NCBI GenBank assembly: GCA_022393335.1 | Contig: JAJEKB010021020.1 | Span: 155,816-219,815 of the forward strand | DNA length: 64,000 nucleotides | Source: Macrotrachela quadricornifera | Lineage: Eukaryota > Rotifera > Eurotatoria > Philodinida > Philodinidae | Reading direction: 5' to 3' | Part shown: in pieces, positions 13,824 through 24,667 of the stretch | Position numbering within the stretch: the first letter of the stretch is position 1 | Layout of the letters: every line of letters starts with the position of its first letter | The notes under the pieces: model-generated | What the model saw: the letters and a program-made list of their open reading frames with translations, nothing else | Told to the model about the DNA's origin: nothing | Databases searched by the model: none | Translations under genes and position numbers: made by a program

Positions 13824-14795
13824 ATGTCCCAAAGTGTGTATGGTGCCGTTGTTAAAACGCTAGGAACATCGCCTCTCTATGAACTTATCGACATACCACC
13901 ACCAACAACAGATGAAGTCCAAGTCAAAGTCATTGCTGCTGGTGTGCACCGGCTTGTTAGAGCTATTGTGAGTGGACGTCACTATATCAAACCAAAAACA
14001 ATGCCTATTGTTGCGGGAGTAGATGGTGTAGGCACACTTCCTGACGGAAAAAAAGTCTACTTCATGACTCTCACGTCATCTAATGGTAGCATGAGTGAAT
14101 ACGTGAATGTCCATTCTGACATGACCATTCCTCTTCCAGATGAAGCAGATCCTATCGTATTCGCTGCTATAATGAATGCGGGTTTAGCTTCTTGGATGGC
14201 TTTACGTGAACGTGCACGTATTCAACCGAATGAAACAGTTCTAATTCTCGGTGTCACAGGGACCTCTGGTCAAATGGCTGCCAAAGCAGCTCATTTGCTT
14301 GGTGCAAAACGTGTCATTGGCGTTGGACGTAATACATCCATTCTTAATGAATTACTGACGAGCGGCCAGATAAATACATCCATTGTTATGACTGATGACG
14401 AGGCACAATTTCAACAAAAAATAGAAGAAGAAGCTGCAGATGTAGACATTGTGGTGGATTTTCTTTGGGGCCGACCTACAGAGATTGTGATGGCAGGTAT
14501 CCAATCGGGTCGAAAAGATGCTGCCCAACGTTTACGTTGGGTTGAAGTTGGTCAAATGGCTGGTGCAACTATCCAATGTTCAGCTGGACTTTTGAGAAGC
14601 AAAAATATTGAACTTATCGGAAGTGGATTTGGTCCTATGTCTACAAAGGATATATTGAAAAGTTTAGAACAAATGGTACCTATGGTAGTGGAAGGCAAAT
14701 TAACGACATCTGTGATAACAATACCTTTGAAAGATGTTGAGAAAAGATGGGAAGAAACAGGTGATTCAAATGAACGTATTGTAATAGTTATGTAA
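13824..14795 (+). CDS. Medium-chain dehydrogenase/reductase, quinone oxidoreductase-like, zinc-less
   Basis: I start the protein at ATG 13824 (MSQSVYGAVV...), giving 323 residues; upstream in-frame sequence has no ATG. The N-terminal GroES-like half shows PPPTTDEVQVKVIAAGVH and a glycine-rich GVDGVG turn. The nucleotide-binding half has VLILGVTGTSGQMAAKAA followed by LLGAKRVIGVGRN, a Rossmann strand-turn-helix for NAD(P)H. The cysteines that bind catalytic zinc in alcohol dehydrogenases are absent, pointing to the quinone-oxidoreductase type that reduces quinones or enones with NADPH in the cytosol. It is intronless and richer in C/G at third positions than the spliced genes, like the permease 1.3 kb upstream on the same strand. 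A fungal or bacterial origin is plausible. Substrate unknown. Confidence 0.88.
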   Translation: MSQSVYGAVVKTLGTSPLYELIDIPPPTTDEVQVKVIAAGVHRLVRAIVSGRHYIKPKTMPIVAGVDGVGTLPDGKKVYFMTLTSSNGSMSEYVNVHSDMTIPLPDEADPIVFAAIMNAGLASWMALRERARIQPNETVLILGVTGTSGQMAAKAAHLLGAKRVIGVGRNTSILNELLTSGQINTSIVMTDDEAQFQQKIEEEAADVDIVVDFLWGRPTEIVMAGIQSGRKDAAQRLRWVEVGQMAGATIQCSAGLLRSKNIELIGSGFGPMSTKDILKSLEQMVPMVVEGKLTTSVITIPLKDVEKRWEETGDSNERIVIVM

Positions 14796-16334
14796 GAGTT
14801 CGAAAGAAATTTTTTATTTCAATGCTTAGAAAAAGAGTTTTTGTTTTAAATCTTTTTTTTTGAGAATATTTTGCTGATATCATATGTAATTGTGAAGAAG
14901 AACAATATTCTAGTAGGCTCTTTATACACGTATCCTCCTTGTGATGTAGTGACAATTCATTCTATTGATTTTCTTGATCGTACTCGTAATATATGTTGGA
15001 ATTTTCTATTCTTTTACTCCCCTTTCTCTACTAATTTTGTTTCTTGTGCACGTTTTAGCGTGTTATTATATTCATATATACACATACTTCTCGCTATCTT
15101 AAGTAATTGTTTGTATGTGTTTTTTGCTATGCTCATCTAATATATATATATCATATTTATTGTTTTTTTCTTTTCTCATTTATTAAATAAACCAGATGTT
15201 CACTTTCTCATATTCTTACTCAAGCAAAATCTCAACATATACCAGTTATTTTATTTGAGTAATGATTTCTAGAGAGGTACTAACTCTCGCTGTATGACAC
15301 AGTCGTCTATTGGAACAGATACCACTATTTGATACATAGATTTTCAATTCTATTCCATTCCATTCTCCAATAAAAGAAAAATATTGAATGAACCACCATC
15401 AGACTGATGTCATATAATTCTCTATCGAATTAATATTTTACTCCTGTTGATCACTAACGTGATAATTCGTAGAACAATTGCAGAAACCAAAAGAAAGCAT
15501 TGTATATAGAGGAGATATGAGCTGTTTTGCAGTAAACTAAATCGGATATCGAGTGGTAAAAATGATATTTCTTTTCAGTACTAGGTCATTAAAATATTGG
15601 ACTTATAAAATCGAAAATTTTGAAACAATTCTTCTCTACTTGTAGCCAATAGAGATCTTTTGCAATTGCTATGTGATAGTAGTTGGTGAAGAAGCCCTCT
15701 TATGAAGAAAATATGTTTCAAAAGTTTCATGATAACTTGACGAGTTATGCATACAAGTATTCATATTGAATTAAATTTATTCAGAGATTACAAAAACAGT
15801 TTAAAACAAAATAAGTTATAGTTTGACAACAGAGATCGGACGAAAGTATAAGTATTGTCGTCTGACGATTATACCTGCACTTATACTTGTAATTAAGTGT
15901 CAAAAAATAAAACTTAGAACTTGAATTTGGACGGAAAAAATACTTGAATAAGTACATTCAAGTTTTTTTTATCCGCCAAATATTGAACCATAATTCATCA
16001 TTTATCGACCTTATCACATTCGACCCGATTCAATTTTCTTAGAAAATTGTTTTGAGATGTTCATTTCCATGGACTGTTAACTTCTAATGAATGCACACAA
16101 TGACGTTTTCCTTTTCTATTACTGATTAACTATCGTTCTCTTCGTTATATCACTACATAGTGAAACATTTTTTTCTAATCAACTGAATAATCACTCAAGT
16201 TACTTTTTTTTGTTCTTTTTCATATTATACGAAGCATGTGCAAAAAAAATGAAGGAAGTTTCCAGCTTTTTCTGCCTTATTTTTTCTATCTATCATCTTG
16301 TATATAAATAAGACCGAAATTTTGGAACAGTTCA
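14796..16334. other. Intergenic, no gene seen
   Basis: AT-rich with oligo-T and oligo-A tracts. The short frames here lack motifs. The pair ACTTGAATTTGGACGG and TACATTCAAG around 15920-15965 forms only a weak hairpin. Confidence 0.5.
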
Positions 16335-16801
16335 CTTGTCGTTTAAAAAAACCGATACAGAAGATAGCGCTAACTCACTTAGTGAAGTGAGTTCTCTGGA
16401 CAAGGATTTTAATACAATGCATCTCGAATCTGACAGTTCTGACGAAAAAGTTACTGATAACAAGAAGACTACACGGAAAGCAAAGTGACCATTCTGCAGT
16501 TTCGTGAAACTCCTGTCCCGTCTTTACTACTTGGCGCGGCAATCGAGAAGCTAAAACCTGGTTCAAGACAACAATCAGCAAGTCATTCGAAGCATAAACT
16601 CGCTGATCACAAGTTCGAAGAAAAGAGAGGACCTCACCGCGATATCGAAAGATGCTGTATTGGGTGTTACGAGAAAAACAGGGAACAACAATTAAGAGAA
16701 GTGTGTCATTCAACAACAAAGAGAATAAAAACTTTCTGTTCTGATTGTAACAAATTTTCTTTGGTCTTGATTGTCTCGATGAGAAGCATTATGCTACGTA
16801 A
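16335..16801 (+). pseudogene. piggyBac-like transposase relic, N- and C-terminal pieces fused by internal deletion
   Basis: Frame one (to the TGA at 16486-16488) encodes an acidic Ser/Asp-rich segment (SLSEVSSLDKDFN, LESDSSDEKVTDNKK) like the N-terminal region of piggyBac transposases. A second frame beginning about 16489 encodes a C-terminal piece with the Cys-rich finger: RCCIGCYEKN, then FCSDCNK. The last knuckle, GLDCLDEKHYAT and a stop (16763-16801), is in another frame, so at least one frameshift lies near 16752-16762. The catalytic DDD domain between the two ends is missing, so it cannot be active. I could not find TTAA target sites with matching terminal repeats. The family call rests on the cysteine finger and acidic N-terminus. 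Confidence 0.6.
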
Positions 16802-18023
16802 CAAATTATTTTGAAAATAATGAAGGCGAAGCAGATCGCACATTATGTGTAATTTTCCTCTTTTAATTTGATAAGTGGACTTTTATTTTCATTTATTCAT
16901 ACTACGAAGTCTATAATAACAACTTCTTGATCATTATCAGAAGATGATGTTGGAAAATATTTTTATGAACAAGCGAATCAATATATTATACTGATGAATC
17001 TTAAAACTCTGATACAACACAGTTATTATTCTACTATACAGAACACATGAGCTGAAGATTCCTTTTTTTTGTTGAAACACAACTCAATAAAATCTTAATG
17101 CAAACAATTGCAGCTTCGTATCACATCTATGAAGTCCGTTAAATTCAATAACAAATTAATATCGATAAAAAAATACTACACAAATAAGAATAAGCTTAGA
17201 ATTTTTTTTTTATTTTTGGCGGGGGTTTAATAATGTAATACCAGATATACTTTAAGTGAGTACCCCTTACGAATTCTATCAATTCCTAAGATCAACTAGG
17301 TTTTAATTCGATATATTAATGAGCTCTACAACTTATTAGATTCCAATTAATTTGTTATAACTTGATATCACAAGCAGTTTTTTCCTTTTGTCTCTTTTGG
17401 TTTTTGTTTTTAAATCTGTATTTATTTTAAACAAAAATAATACCATTAAACCTTAGAAACACAATAATCTAGCATGATTTCGAAAAATAAAAAAAAATGA
17501 TTAATACAAATTAATATAGGTTTAGTTATTTGTGAGTTTATATATGTGATTATCATCATCTTCTCCGACTAAATATAAACCGTACGCTGGTTAGCTTTCT
17601 CTTTCATCCAAATCTCCTGCCTACTAAAGGTTAAGAAGTAGGAAAGAATCAAAAGAAAACTAGAACCTGTATTAGCTAGGTTAATGCTGTTAATATCCCT
17701 ACTTTAATTTGTTGGTTGATGTAACGGGAGATAAAATAGGTTCAGCTCGTGAATATAAATTTTGGAGATAGAATACAAGTGATTTCAATAACAAAAATAA
17801 GCAACTGGGAACTGGGAAAACCTTGTTCATGTGGTTGAACAAGAGAAAGAGACATAGAAGAGGAAACAAAAGAATATATATATATATGTCGGGGAGTATC
17901 GATCTTCATATAGGCTACGTAAAGAAAATCGAAAAGAATGGAAAATGTTAGCGGCAACAACGTAATATCTGTTGACGCTAACAACACTGTATTAGTTACA
18001 GATTTTCTAATATGAAGCATCGA
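16802..18023. other. Intergenic, no gene seen
   Basis: AT-rich non-coding DNA with a short (TA)n stretch near 17874-17888. No motif-bearing frame. Confidence 0.5.
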
Positions 18024-18518
18024 TCAAATATATTTATTGTCTTTGAATATAATTTGAGGCCATTTACTTGATTCACCTACTATTTTTAGAATTTCATGCA
18101 TCTCATCCTCTGATGGATTCTACAATAACATACAAAAAATAAAATCATCTGCGAATGAAAATAAGAAAGAAGATTCACCATTTTGTTTTTAAATAAAGTA
18201 TGGTTTGATGGTAAATAATGATCTTTTAACCAAAAGCCAACATGTGAACGTTCTTAAAGTATATATTCAGCGAGTGATAAACCGGCATGTAATACAATAA
18301 AGTTTTGATTAATTTCAGCACCTTCATTACAATGAGAATCTAATTGAAATTGAATTTTTTTGTTGACGCACCGATAACGTGACTAAGAATTGAGTAAACC
18401 ATTCAATGATATTTAAATGCGGAGCATTATTTAGAATAAAATTATCAGGTGATATCGATGACATTTGGTATAATGAAACTAAACAATTGGCAGTAGTTTC
18501 ACGATAATGTTTGAATGC
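18024..18518 (-). pseudogene. Decayed intron-containing gene fragment, unknown family
   Basis: On the minus strand, after an ATGTAG acceptor, a clear coding stretch runs from 18518 (AFKHYRETTANCLVSLYQ, then WFTQFLVTLSVRQQ). It shifts frame in an A/T run near 18355 and continues as QFQLDSHCNEGAEINQNF and later HVGFWLKDHYLPSNHTLF. An in-frame TAA interrupts it (between SLAEYIL and ERSHV). A possible 59-nt GTGAAT...TTGTAG intron joins to NPSEDEMHEILKIVGESSKW and a TGA at 18024-18026. Codon use matches the spliced genes. I cannot name the family; a large cytosolic protein is possible. It looks like the 3' end of a dead gene copy. Confidence 0.55.
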
Positions 18519-20621
18519 CTACATGTTCAATATATGAACTTAGTATCTCTTCAGAATGTATACTTTACGAATCAATTTAGAATGACTGACCGGAAAGAAA
18601 AAAAAGAAACATTGGAGTACAGATTCTATCTATCTTAGATATATCTATAAAGGTGGCGCTGCATTATTTATGTATGTGTGAAAAATAGTTTGTTAGTACA
18701 GTCTCTTTGTGATACAAATGTACCATTTATTTTACTTTTGTCATTTATCACAACTATATACAATTTAATAATGATTAGACAAATAATCATAGGTCTTTCT
18801 CAATTTTATTAAGATGAAGAGATGAAATGATAGTTACATAGACAAAACAATAAAGATTAACATGATGAATTGATTGTTTGTATTTCATATTCCATAACAA
18901 TTCAACAAAACAAGCAATCAAACAACATGTTCTCTCTTCTTTATCTCTCTTTTGTGGAACTCACATATAAAAATGTGAGTGTAAGTTTTAAGTCAAGGTT
19001 TTCAGGCTCCTTCTCTCTCACTCTCCTCCTTACAGACATCCCCTATTACAGATAACTTCGCTATTACAGACATGCTCATTTCCTTTATTAGATATAATTC
19101 ACTTGTAGTATTTTATATTATAATAATTAAGTTGAAGAAGATATGCGAGTTCTACATTGTGGCCCTAAAGGGGCTGCGCCGACAAGCTTTTTTACTGATG
19201 ATGACATTTGATATGCCGAAAGCTCTAGTTCATTTATGTATCTACCTTTATTTCATTTAAATTTTTAAAACTAGCAAAATGACTATCATTTCTTCTCTTC
19301 ATCTTAATAACATACACAATTTAATATTTTTTTTCTTATTCACACTAATATAAAATGTGTTGCATGTGTCGTATTTTGCAACACAATGTACGATACGTCG
19401 AAGTACGGCACGACGTGCTCTTTGTGACATATTTTGTCCAGCAGATCCACGACACATTTTTCAGCACGTGGATTTTTTTCTTGTTTGCTAAAATCACATT
19501 ATTATTATTTTTTAGTTTACTTTGAATTATTAGTACCTATTTTTGTATCCGAAAACGATTAGATAGTCGAATTTGATCGTCCAAAGATTCTCAGATCTCG
19601 ATAGAACCGCTTTGAGGCAGTCCATTCTTGATTAGGTAGCGTCCTCTCGAGATATTTCCGAGTTACAAATAATCACGAAGCATTTGAAAAATAGATACAG
19701 GATAATGTATAAATTTAGTATATTGAATCGGCTCGACTATATGTGTCTTCACAAATGAAATAAAACGGTGACTGGATAGTTGACATGTAGCCTGAAACAT
19801 ATCAAAAGTGCGACACATTCTTGCACGAAGCATAAATACGACATATTTTATTGTGGTATGTTTTTGATTAGTAAATGTCATGAATGTAATCACGTATTCA
19901 ATCTTGTTTAGACCATCTGAACATGACACTTGAACCATTGCAGTACTGCTTTTCTTTTCGTTTGGGAGAGAGTTTTTCTTATTTTGTATCATATCGAGTA
20001 GAATAGTGAATTTTTGAGAGAATGATAAGAAATTAACAAATAATGAATAAGACAATGATTTCTATGATATTTTCTATATCTATCTACATCCTCTAAAGGA
20101 TGAGACTACAAATATAAGATATTTGCGTTCATTAACAATGAATATTCATCTTGAAAATTCTTTTTTTACATATTTTTTCTTACATATTGAGATATTTTGT
20201 TATTATTTGTTCAAGTATGAGTTTCAAGCAATAGGAATGCTTATCAGCTTTTTAATTTCAAATGATTAAATATATAAATTTATATAGAGTTTTTAATCAT
20301 TGAATATATTAGTAGTTATATCTAGTTCATTGTTGATTTTATTTATTTGAGATTAGTCGAGTTCTCATTAAAGGAAGAAAGTATCAAATCCATTAGATAC
20401 TAAACTAATTGATAAACTATTTTTTTCAAGCCTTACAGTATAATATTTATAATTGTTTCATGTTATATCTGTTTATGACAGATTGTTAATTCCAGATCAT
20501 TCTTATATAATGTACTTTTTAGTAAAATTAATTACTTCTTATCAAAAAAATCTCAATAAGTTGGAAAACATTCATTCTTTTTTTTCTGTATAGGTGATTT
20601 CAGTTAAATTTCTCTATAATA
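18519..20621. other. Intergenic, no supported gene
   Basis: A minus-strand open frame at 19663-20055 has no ATG until residue 22 and no recognisable motif, so I leave it unannotated. Around 19345-19475 there are several ACGACACGT-type short GC-richer repeats of unknown meaning. Confidence 0.45.
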
Positions 20622-21644
20622 ATGGAACTTGGAGTCATTGGTTTTGTACTCACTTTAATTTCATTTATTCATGGTTCATTTGCAAGTCTTATTTCATTAA
20701 TTGTCTCTATTGTTCTTATCTACCATCAATGTCGTAATCGATTAAAACGAGAAGAAAGAATAAATCTTCTTCTTTTTACTACAATCTATTTCTTTAGTTT
20801 CATGTATATATTGACACTAACTTCATTTAATGCTCAAACACTCTTAGGTGATTTATATCAAAGAAATTTTGATTCAACATGGTGTACATTTAGAGGTTAC
20901 CTTATTCCTGTTACATGTTCTGCTTTATATCAGGCTTTTGCTACTCAGGTAATTATAAGCCGAGAAGTAGTGTATTAGAGTGTGAATGAATGAAAGATGA
21001 GTTCAATATCCACAGCATATCATTTGATTTTTTAGGCACTCTTTCGTCTTTGTCGTATTGTATATTCAAATCGTAGATGGCTTCAATTTTTTTGGTTTTA
21101 TATTATTTTAATACCTGCTGAGTTATTAGGAAGCTTTGTTGGTTTATGTCCTATTCTGATTTGGGGTGATATTGATTATTTACCTACAGATAATTATTGT
21201 TTTGTTCCATTTACAAAACCTCGTGGTGTGATTTGGCTTATATTTACAACTTATGGAATTCCTCTCACAATTCTATTTTTAATATATCTTCGTATAACAA
21301 TATTTATTCGTCATTTACCTGACAATCAGGCAACAGCGTTGAGACGACGACAACAACGAGATTTAATTGCTATTCGACGAATTTTTATTAATGTTGCTTT
21401 ATTAATGATTCTTGTAATGCCTGGCACAGTCTTAATATTAATGCGATATATAAGTGGAACGGATTATCCATTAACTTTTCGCATCTTATGGTTAGGTGCT
21501 GAAATGTCTGTGGCAGTATTAAGTGTAGCAATGATACTGCTAACACCTCAACTAAAAAATATTTTTATAGATAGATGGCGACAAAATCGTGTAACCTTAC
21601 TGACAGAATCAGTTCAAAGAGGACCTGTTACTACTAATCAATAA
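20622..21644 (+). CDS. Rhodopsin-like G-protein-coupled receptor, divergent 7TM
   Basis: Exons 20622-20948 and 21036-21644 join in frame (CAG|GTAATT donor, TTTTTTAG acceptor, 87-nt intron) to give 311 residues. Seven hydrophobic segments are visible. The conserved extracellular disulphide pair is present: Cys in STWCTFRGYL at the start of TM3 and Cys in DNYCFVPF in loop 2. The DRY box after TM3 is replaced by LCRIVYS, and TM7 has LLTPQLKN where NPxxY is expected. Intracellular loop 3 is basic (RRRQQRDLIAIRR), typical for G-protein contact. These features match the expanded orphan 7TM families of bdelloid rotifers as I know them. Plasma-membrane receptor, ligand unknown. It appears intact. Confidence 0.82.
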
Positions 21645-24139
21645 CTAGTTCACATTATATTATCTCGAGAGTGTAAGTGAGAATATTTATTTAGATTCAC
21701 TTATACTTATTCTTGTCTACATTGTAAAAATAGTTTCATATAGATATATGTATTTCGTTTGTGATTCTAGTTATTCGACATTATTTTAAAATAAATACGA
21801 TAGAACGCACTCAACTGATAATTGTTTCTTCTCGGAAACATGAAATCTGAATCTTGACATTTCAAAATTCATACATATAATCACACACTCAATTATTTTT
21901 TTCTTGCTTAATTTATTTTCATTCTGTTGTGATTAGTAATCCATATGAAAGAATCTGACCGTAAGATCTTGTACGATTCCACCAAGATCATGCAAGAACT
22001 TATTGTAAGATCTAGTATAAACATACAAGTTCATATGCAAATCCCATACGATCTTGTTGAATTCTGTACGGTTCTTCATGATAATATTAAAGCCATCGTT
22101 TTTGATGAAATCCTACTGTATGATTCTTGTGTGATCTTTATGTCAGAAAGTATACGATCTTAAATGAACCATATGCAATTATTCCTAGCTTCATACAATA
22201 TGTCATAACTGATTTGACCCATTTTTGATCTCTGTATGCTTGATCTTTTAAAGAAAACATCTAATACAGGTTAATGCATATATATACCTGTATGTATTTA
22301 TTTACTTACCTATAAAAATTACAAAAAAAATACATATATACACTTGTAATATATAAAAAGAAAAATTAGAAAAAAAAATATTTCTTTGAATTTGATCGAC
22401 TGATTGAGCTAAATAAAAAAATTAAATAACTTACATTCAAAATAACTTACTTAGGTTAAATCTCTTCTGAATATAATCTGAAATAAAAAAACTTTCATTT
22501 CAATTTATTTTAATAATAAAGATAAATTATAATATAAAAAATAAATATAATTTAAATAGAGAAAAACATTTATTCTTATATTAAATTGTTGAAACTATTT
22601 CTAACTATGTAAATGAATAATTGTAATACTTTGATTTTTGTTTAATTTAAATAAAATGATATAATATTAGATTAATTTACCTCGTTAAATATAAACAAAA
22701 CAACGTTAACAGATTAAATTATTTGTTGTAAAAAAAATTAACAGTAATTTTATTGGATTAAATTCGTTTCACTTAATATAAAAATAAAGCAAATATAGTA
22801 CCATTCAAGTCATTTCATCTTATATTTTTTCTAAATATATACGTATAATCGTCTTAAAAATCCGTATAAACGAGTCTTTGTCACAATTGCTTAGGCGGCT
22901 TTTAGCATGGGCTAGAGAATCTTTGAATTTATACAGCGAAAAAAGTGAAATTGCTGTAATGAAATAAGTGTATATTATGTTTCTCAATTTGACATGTCAA
23001 ACATGTTTTAATAAGCTTGCATTTTGCAATTTCCAAACGAGATGCCATGAATATGGAAGTATTTACAAAAATGTCTTCAAAATAATTGATGTCGTTTCTA
23101 ACAAAGATGAAACACAAATGAGCCATGTGACAATACAGCGATAGTGCAAATTATCTTTATACGATTATAAGACATGGATAACAATCTAGATTCCGATAGT
23201 ATAACGATTTTCATTGTTTTTTTAATATTGCGGCGGTAGTTACAGTATTCTTTGAAAATAGCATTTAATTTTAATGTAATATCCGAAATATGCATTTTTA
23301 AGAGGAAAATTTGCTTTGTTTTCTGTTACAGAAGTGAGTTTCAATTGATATGTGCCTTAGATTTGTCAAAAGCTGATTTAGCATTGTACTTATTGCTTAT
23401 TAAATCAAGGAGTCGAAAAATGTGATTAGCAATCTCAATTTTTAAATTAAGAATTGGTAGAACACGTTTTTTAATGATCATCATCACTAAAATCGATTAA
23501 AAATTAGGAAAAATTGAAGAATTTAATTCTTAATATATCATTTTAATCGACTTCTAATAGTAAAAATTTAGTGAAAATCGGATCTTTTTTTCCTCTGTAT
23601 ACATCGATAGTTCATGTTGGCTCAAGGGTACCCATAGCAGAATTGGCTCGGCCTATCTCATCTGAAATTCTGATTTGTACGAAATAGCTCATACAATAAT
23701 AAATAGAATAATGTTTAACTATTATGTTTCTATATCAGCTCCAAATACTATTGGTGACTTTTCAAATGATTTATTATTGCATAACATCTTTCCTTATAAT
23801 AATAGAAATATAAGCATAATAATGTAATGATGAATTTTTCGAAATCAATCAGTAAGATATTTTATTCAAAAAAAAGAAGAAGGAAATTCTGGGTTATAAA
23901 TACACGAAATAATGTAATTAGATAAAAGTCTTATTTATCAACACTTAGAAAATACTTTGTATACATAAAATTACTCAAGTATCGTACGAATACATTGAGT
24001 ACTTATAGTGGCAAGTTGTACTCATTGAATCGGTAAATACACCACGATTTTCTTTATGTAATGAAATGATGGATAATCAATTGAACATTATGAGATCAAG
24101 TAACAGATTAATTCGTACAATTGAATTTTACATTTTATT
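21645..24139. other. Intergenic, with a TAAGATC motif cluster
   Basis: No supported gene. 21945-22165 contains the repeated motif described separately. 22260-22860 is very AT-rich with poly-A runs. Confidence 0.5.
21945..22165. repeat. Cluster of degenerate GTAAGATC / GATCTTAC motifs
   Basis: Within about 220 nt occur GTAAGATCTTG, ACCAAGATCA, GTAAGATCTA, ATACGATCTTG, TGTGATCTT and ATACGATCTTA in both orientations. A similar cluster lies at 53330-53500 inside the hAT element. The overlapping open frame of 72 codons is explained by the repeats rather than by a protein. Confidence 0.45.
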
Positions 24140-24667
24140 CTAACCAGGTCTAGAACGACTGAGATATTGCATGGCAATCTTTCTCTTCACCTGTCGAATT
24201 TGTTGTTGTACAAATTTGCGATGTATTAGAAGTGTATTGTATTGTTGCGTATTCACAGGAGTATTTCTTATGTATTTTTCAAATCGAACCAACCGATTTT
24301 GAAGCCGTGTTAGTCTAGTCATTAATTCAGACGAATTAAAATTTGTTTGATCTACATTCGGTGTTGTTTGGAATTTTAATTCGATCAATGGATAATTCTC
24401 ATGTTTTAGAATCGTCCGAGGAACTATGTCTGAACCATTAGCTAAATCTTTCAACTGCTTATCTATTAGCATACTCAGTACTTTCGCCTTTTTAATAAGT
24501 TGAAGCGTCACTTTATAGGTTTCATTATTGACTTCATTGTGAAGAACATTCGCTTCATCATTGTTTGAGCGATTTGACATCCTTAAGTTTCTTGTGGACG
24601 GTATTGTAGATGAGCATGGAACTGTTTTGTGTCTTGTTCCACATCCGAAACATTGTAGGAGAGACAT
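24140..24667 (-). CDS. Orphan hypothetical protein, 175 aa
   Basis: Uninterrupted frame from ATG 24667 to TAG 24142-24140, no intron. The N-terminus has CFGC (residues 6-9), perhaps half of a zinc knuckle, followed by a Ser/Asn-rich linker. Residues about 50-75 are Lys-rich and helical (YKVTLQLIKKAKVLSMLIDK). Residues about 113-165 form an amphipathic, coiled-coil-like helix rich in Arg and Leu (LMTRLTRLQNRLVRFEKYI) ending in a basic tail. No family is recognised. The length in AT-rich DNA and the sensible amino acid composition favour a real gene, but there is no domain to prove it. Confidence 0.5.
   Translation of the reverse strand: MSLLQCFGCGTRHKTVPCSSTIPSTRNLRMSNRSNNDEANVLHNEVNNETYKVTLQLIKKAKVLSMLIDKQLKDLANGSDIVPRTILKHENYPLIELKFQTTPNVDQTNFNSSELMTRLTRLQNRLVRFEKYIRNTPVNTQQYNTLLIHRKFVQQQIRQVKRKIAMQYLSRSRPG

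Noticed and set aside
19663..20055. 130-codon minus-strand frame
   Set aside because: Begins with TTG, has no recognisable domain or splice context; could be chance or an old relic.
21945..22163. 72-codon frame
   Set aside because: Explained by the TAAGATC/GATCTT repeat cluster.
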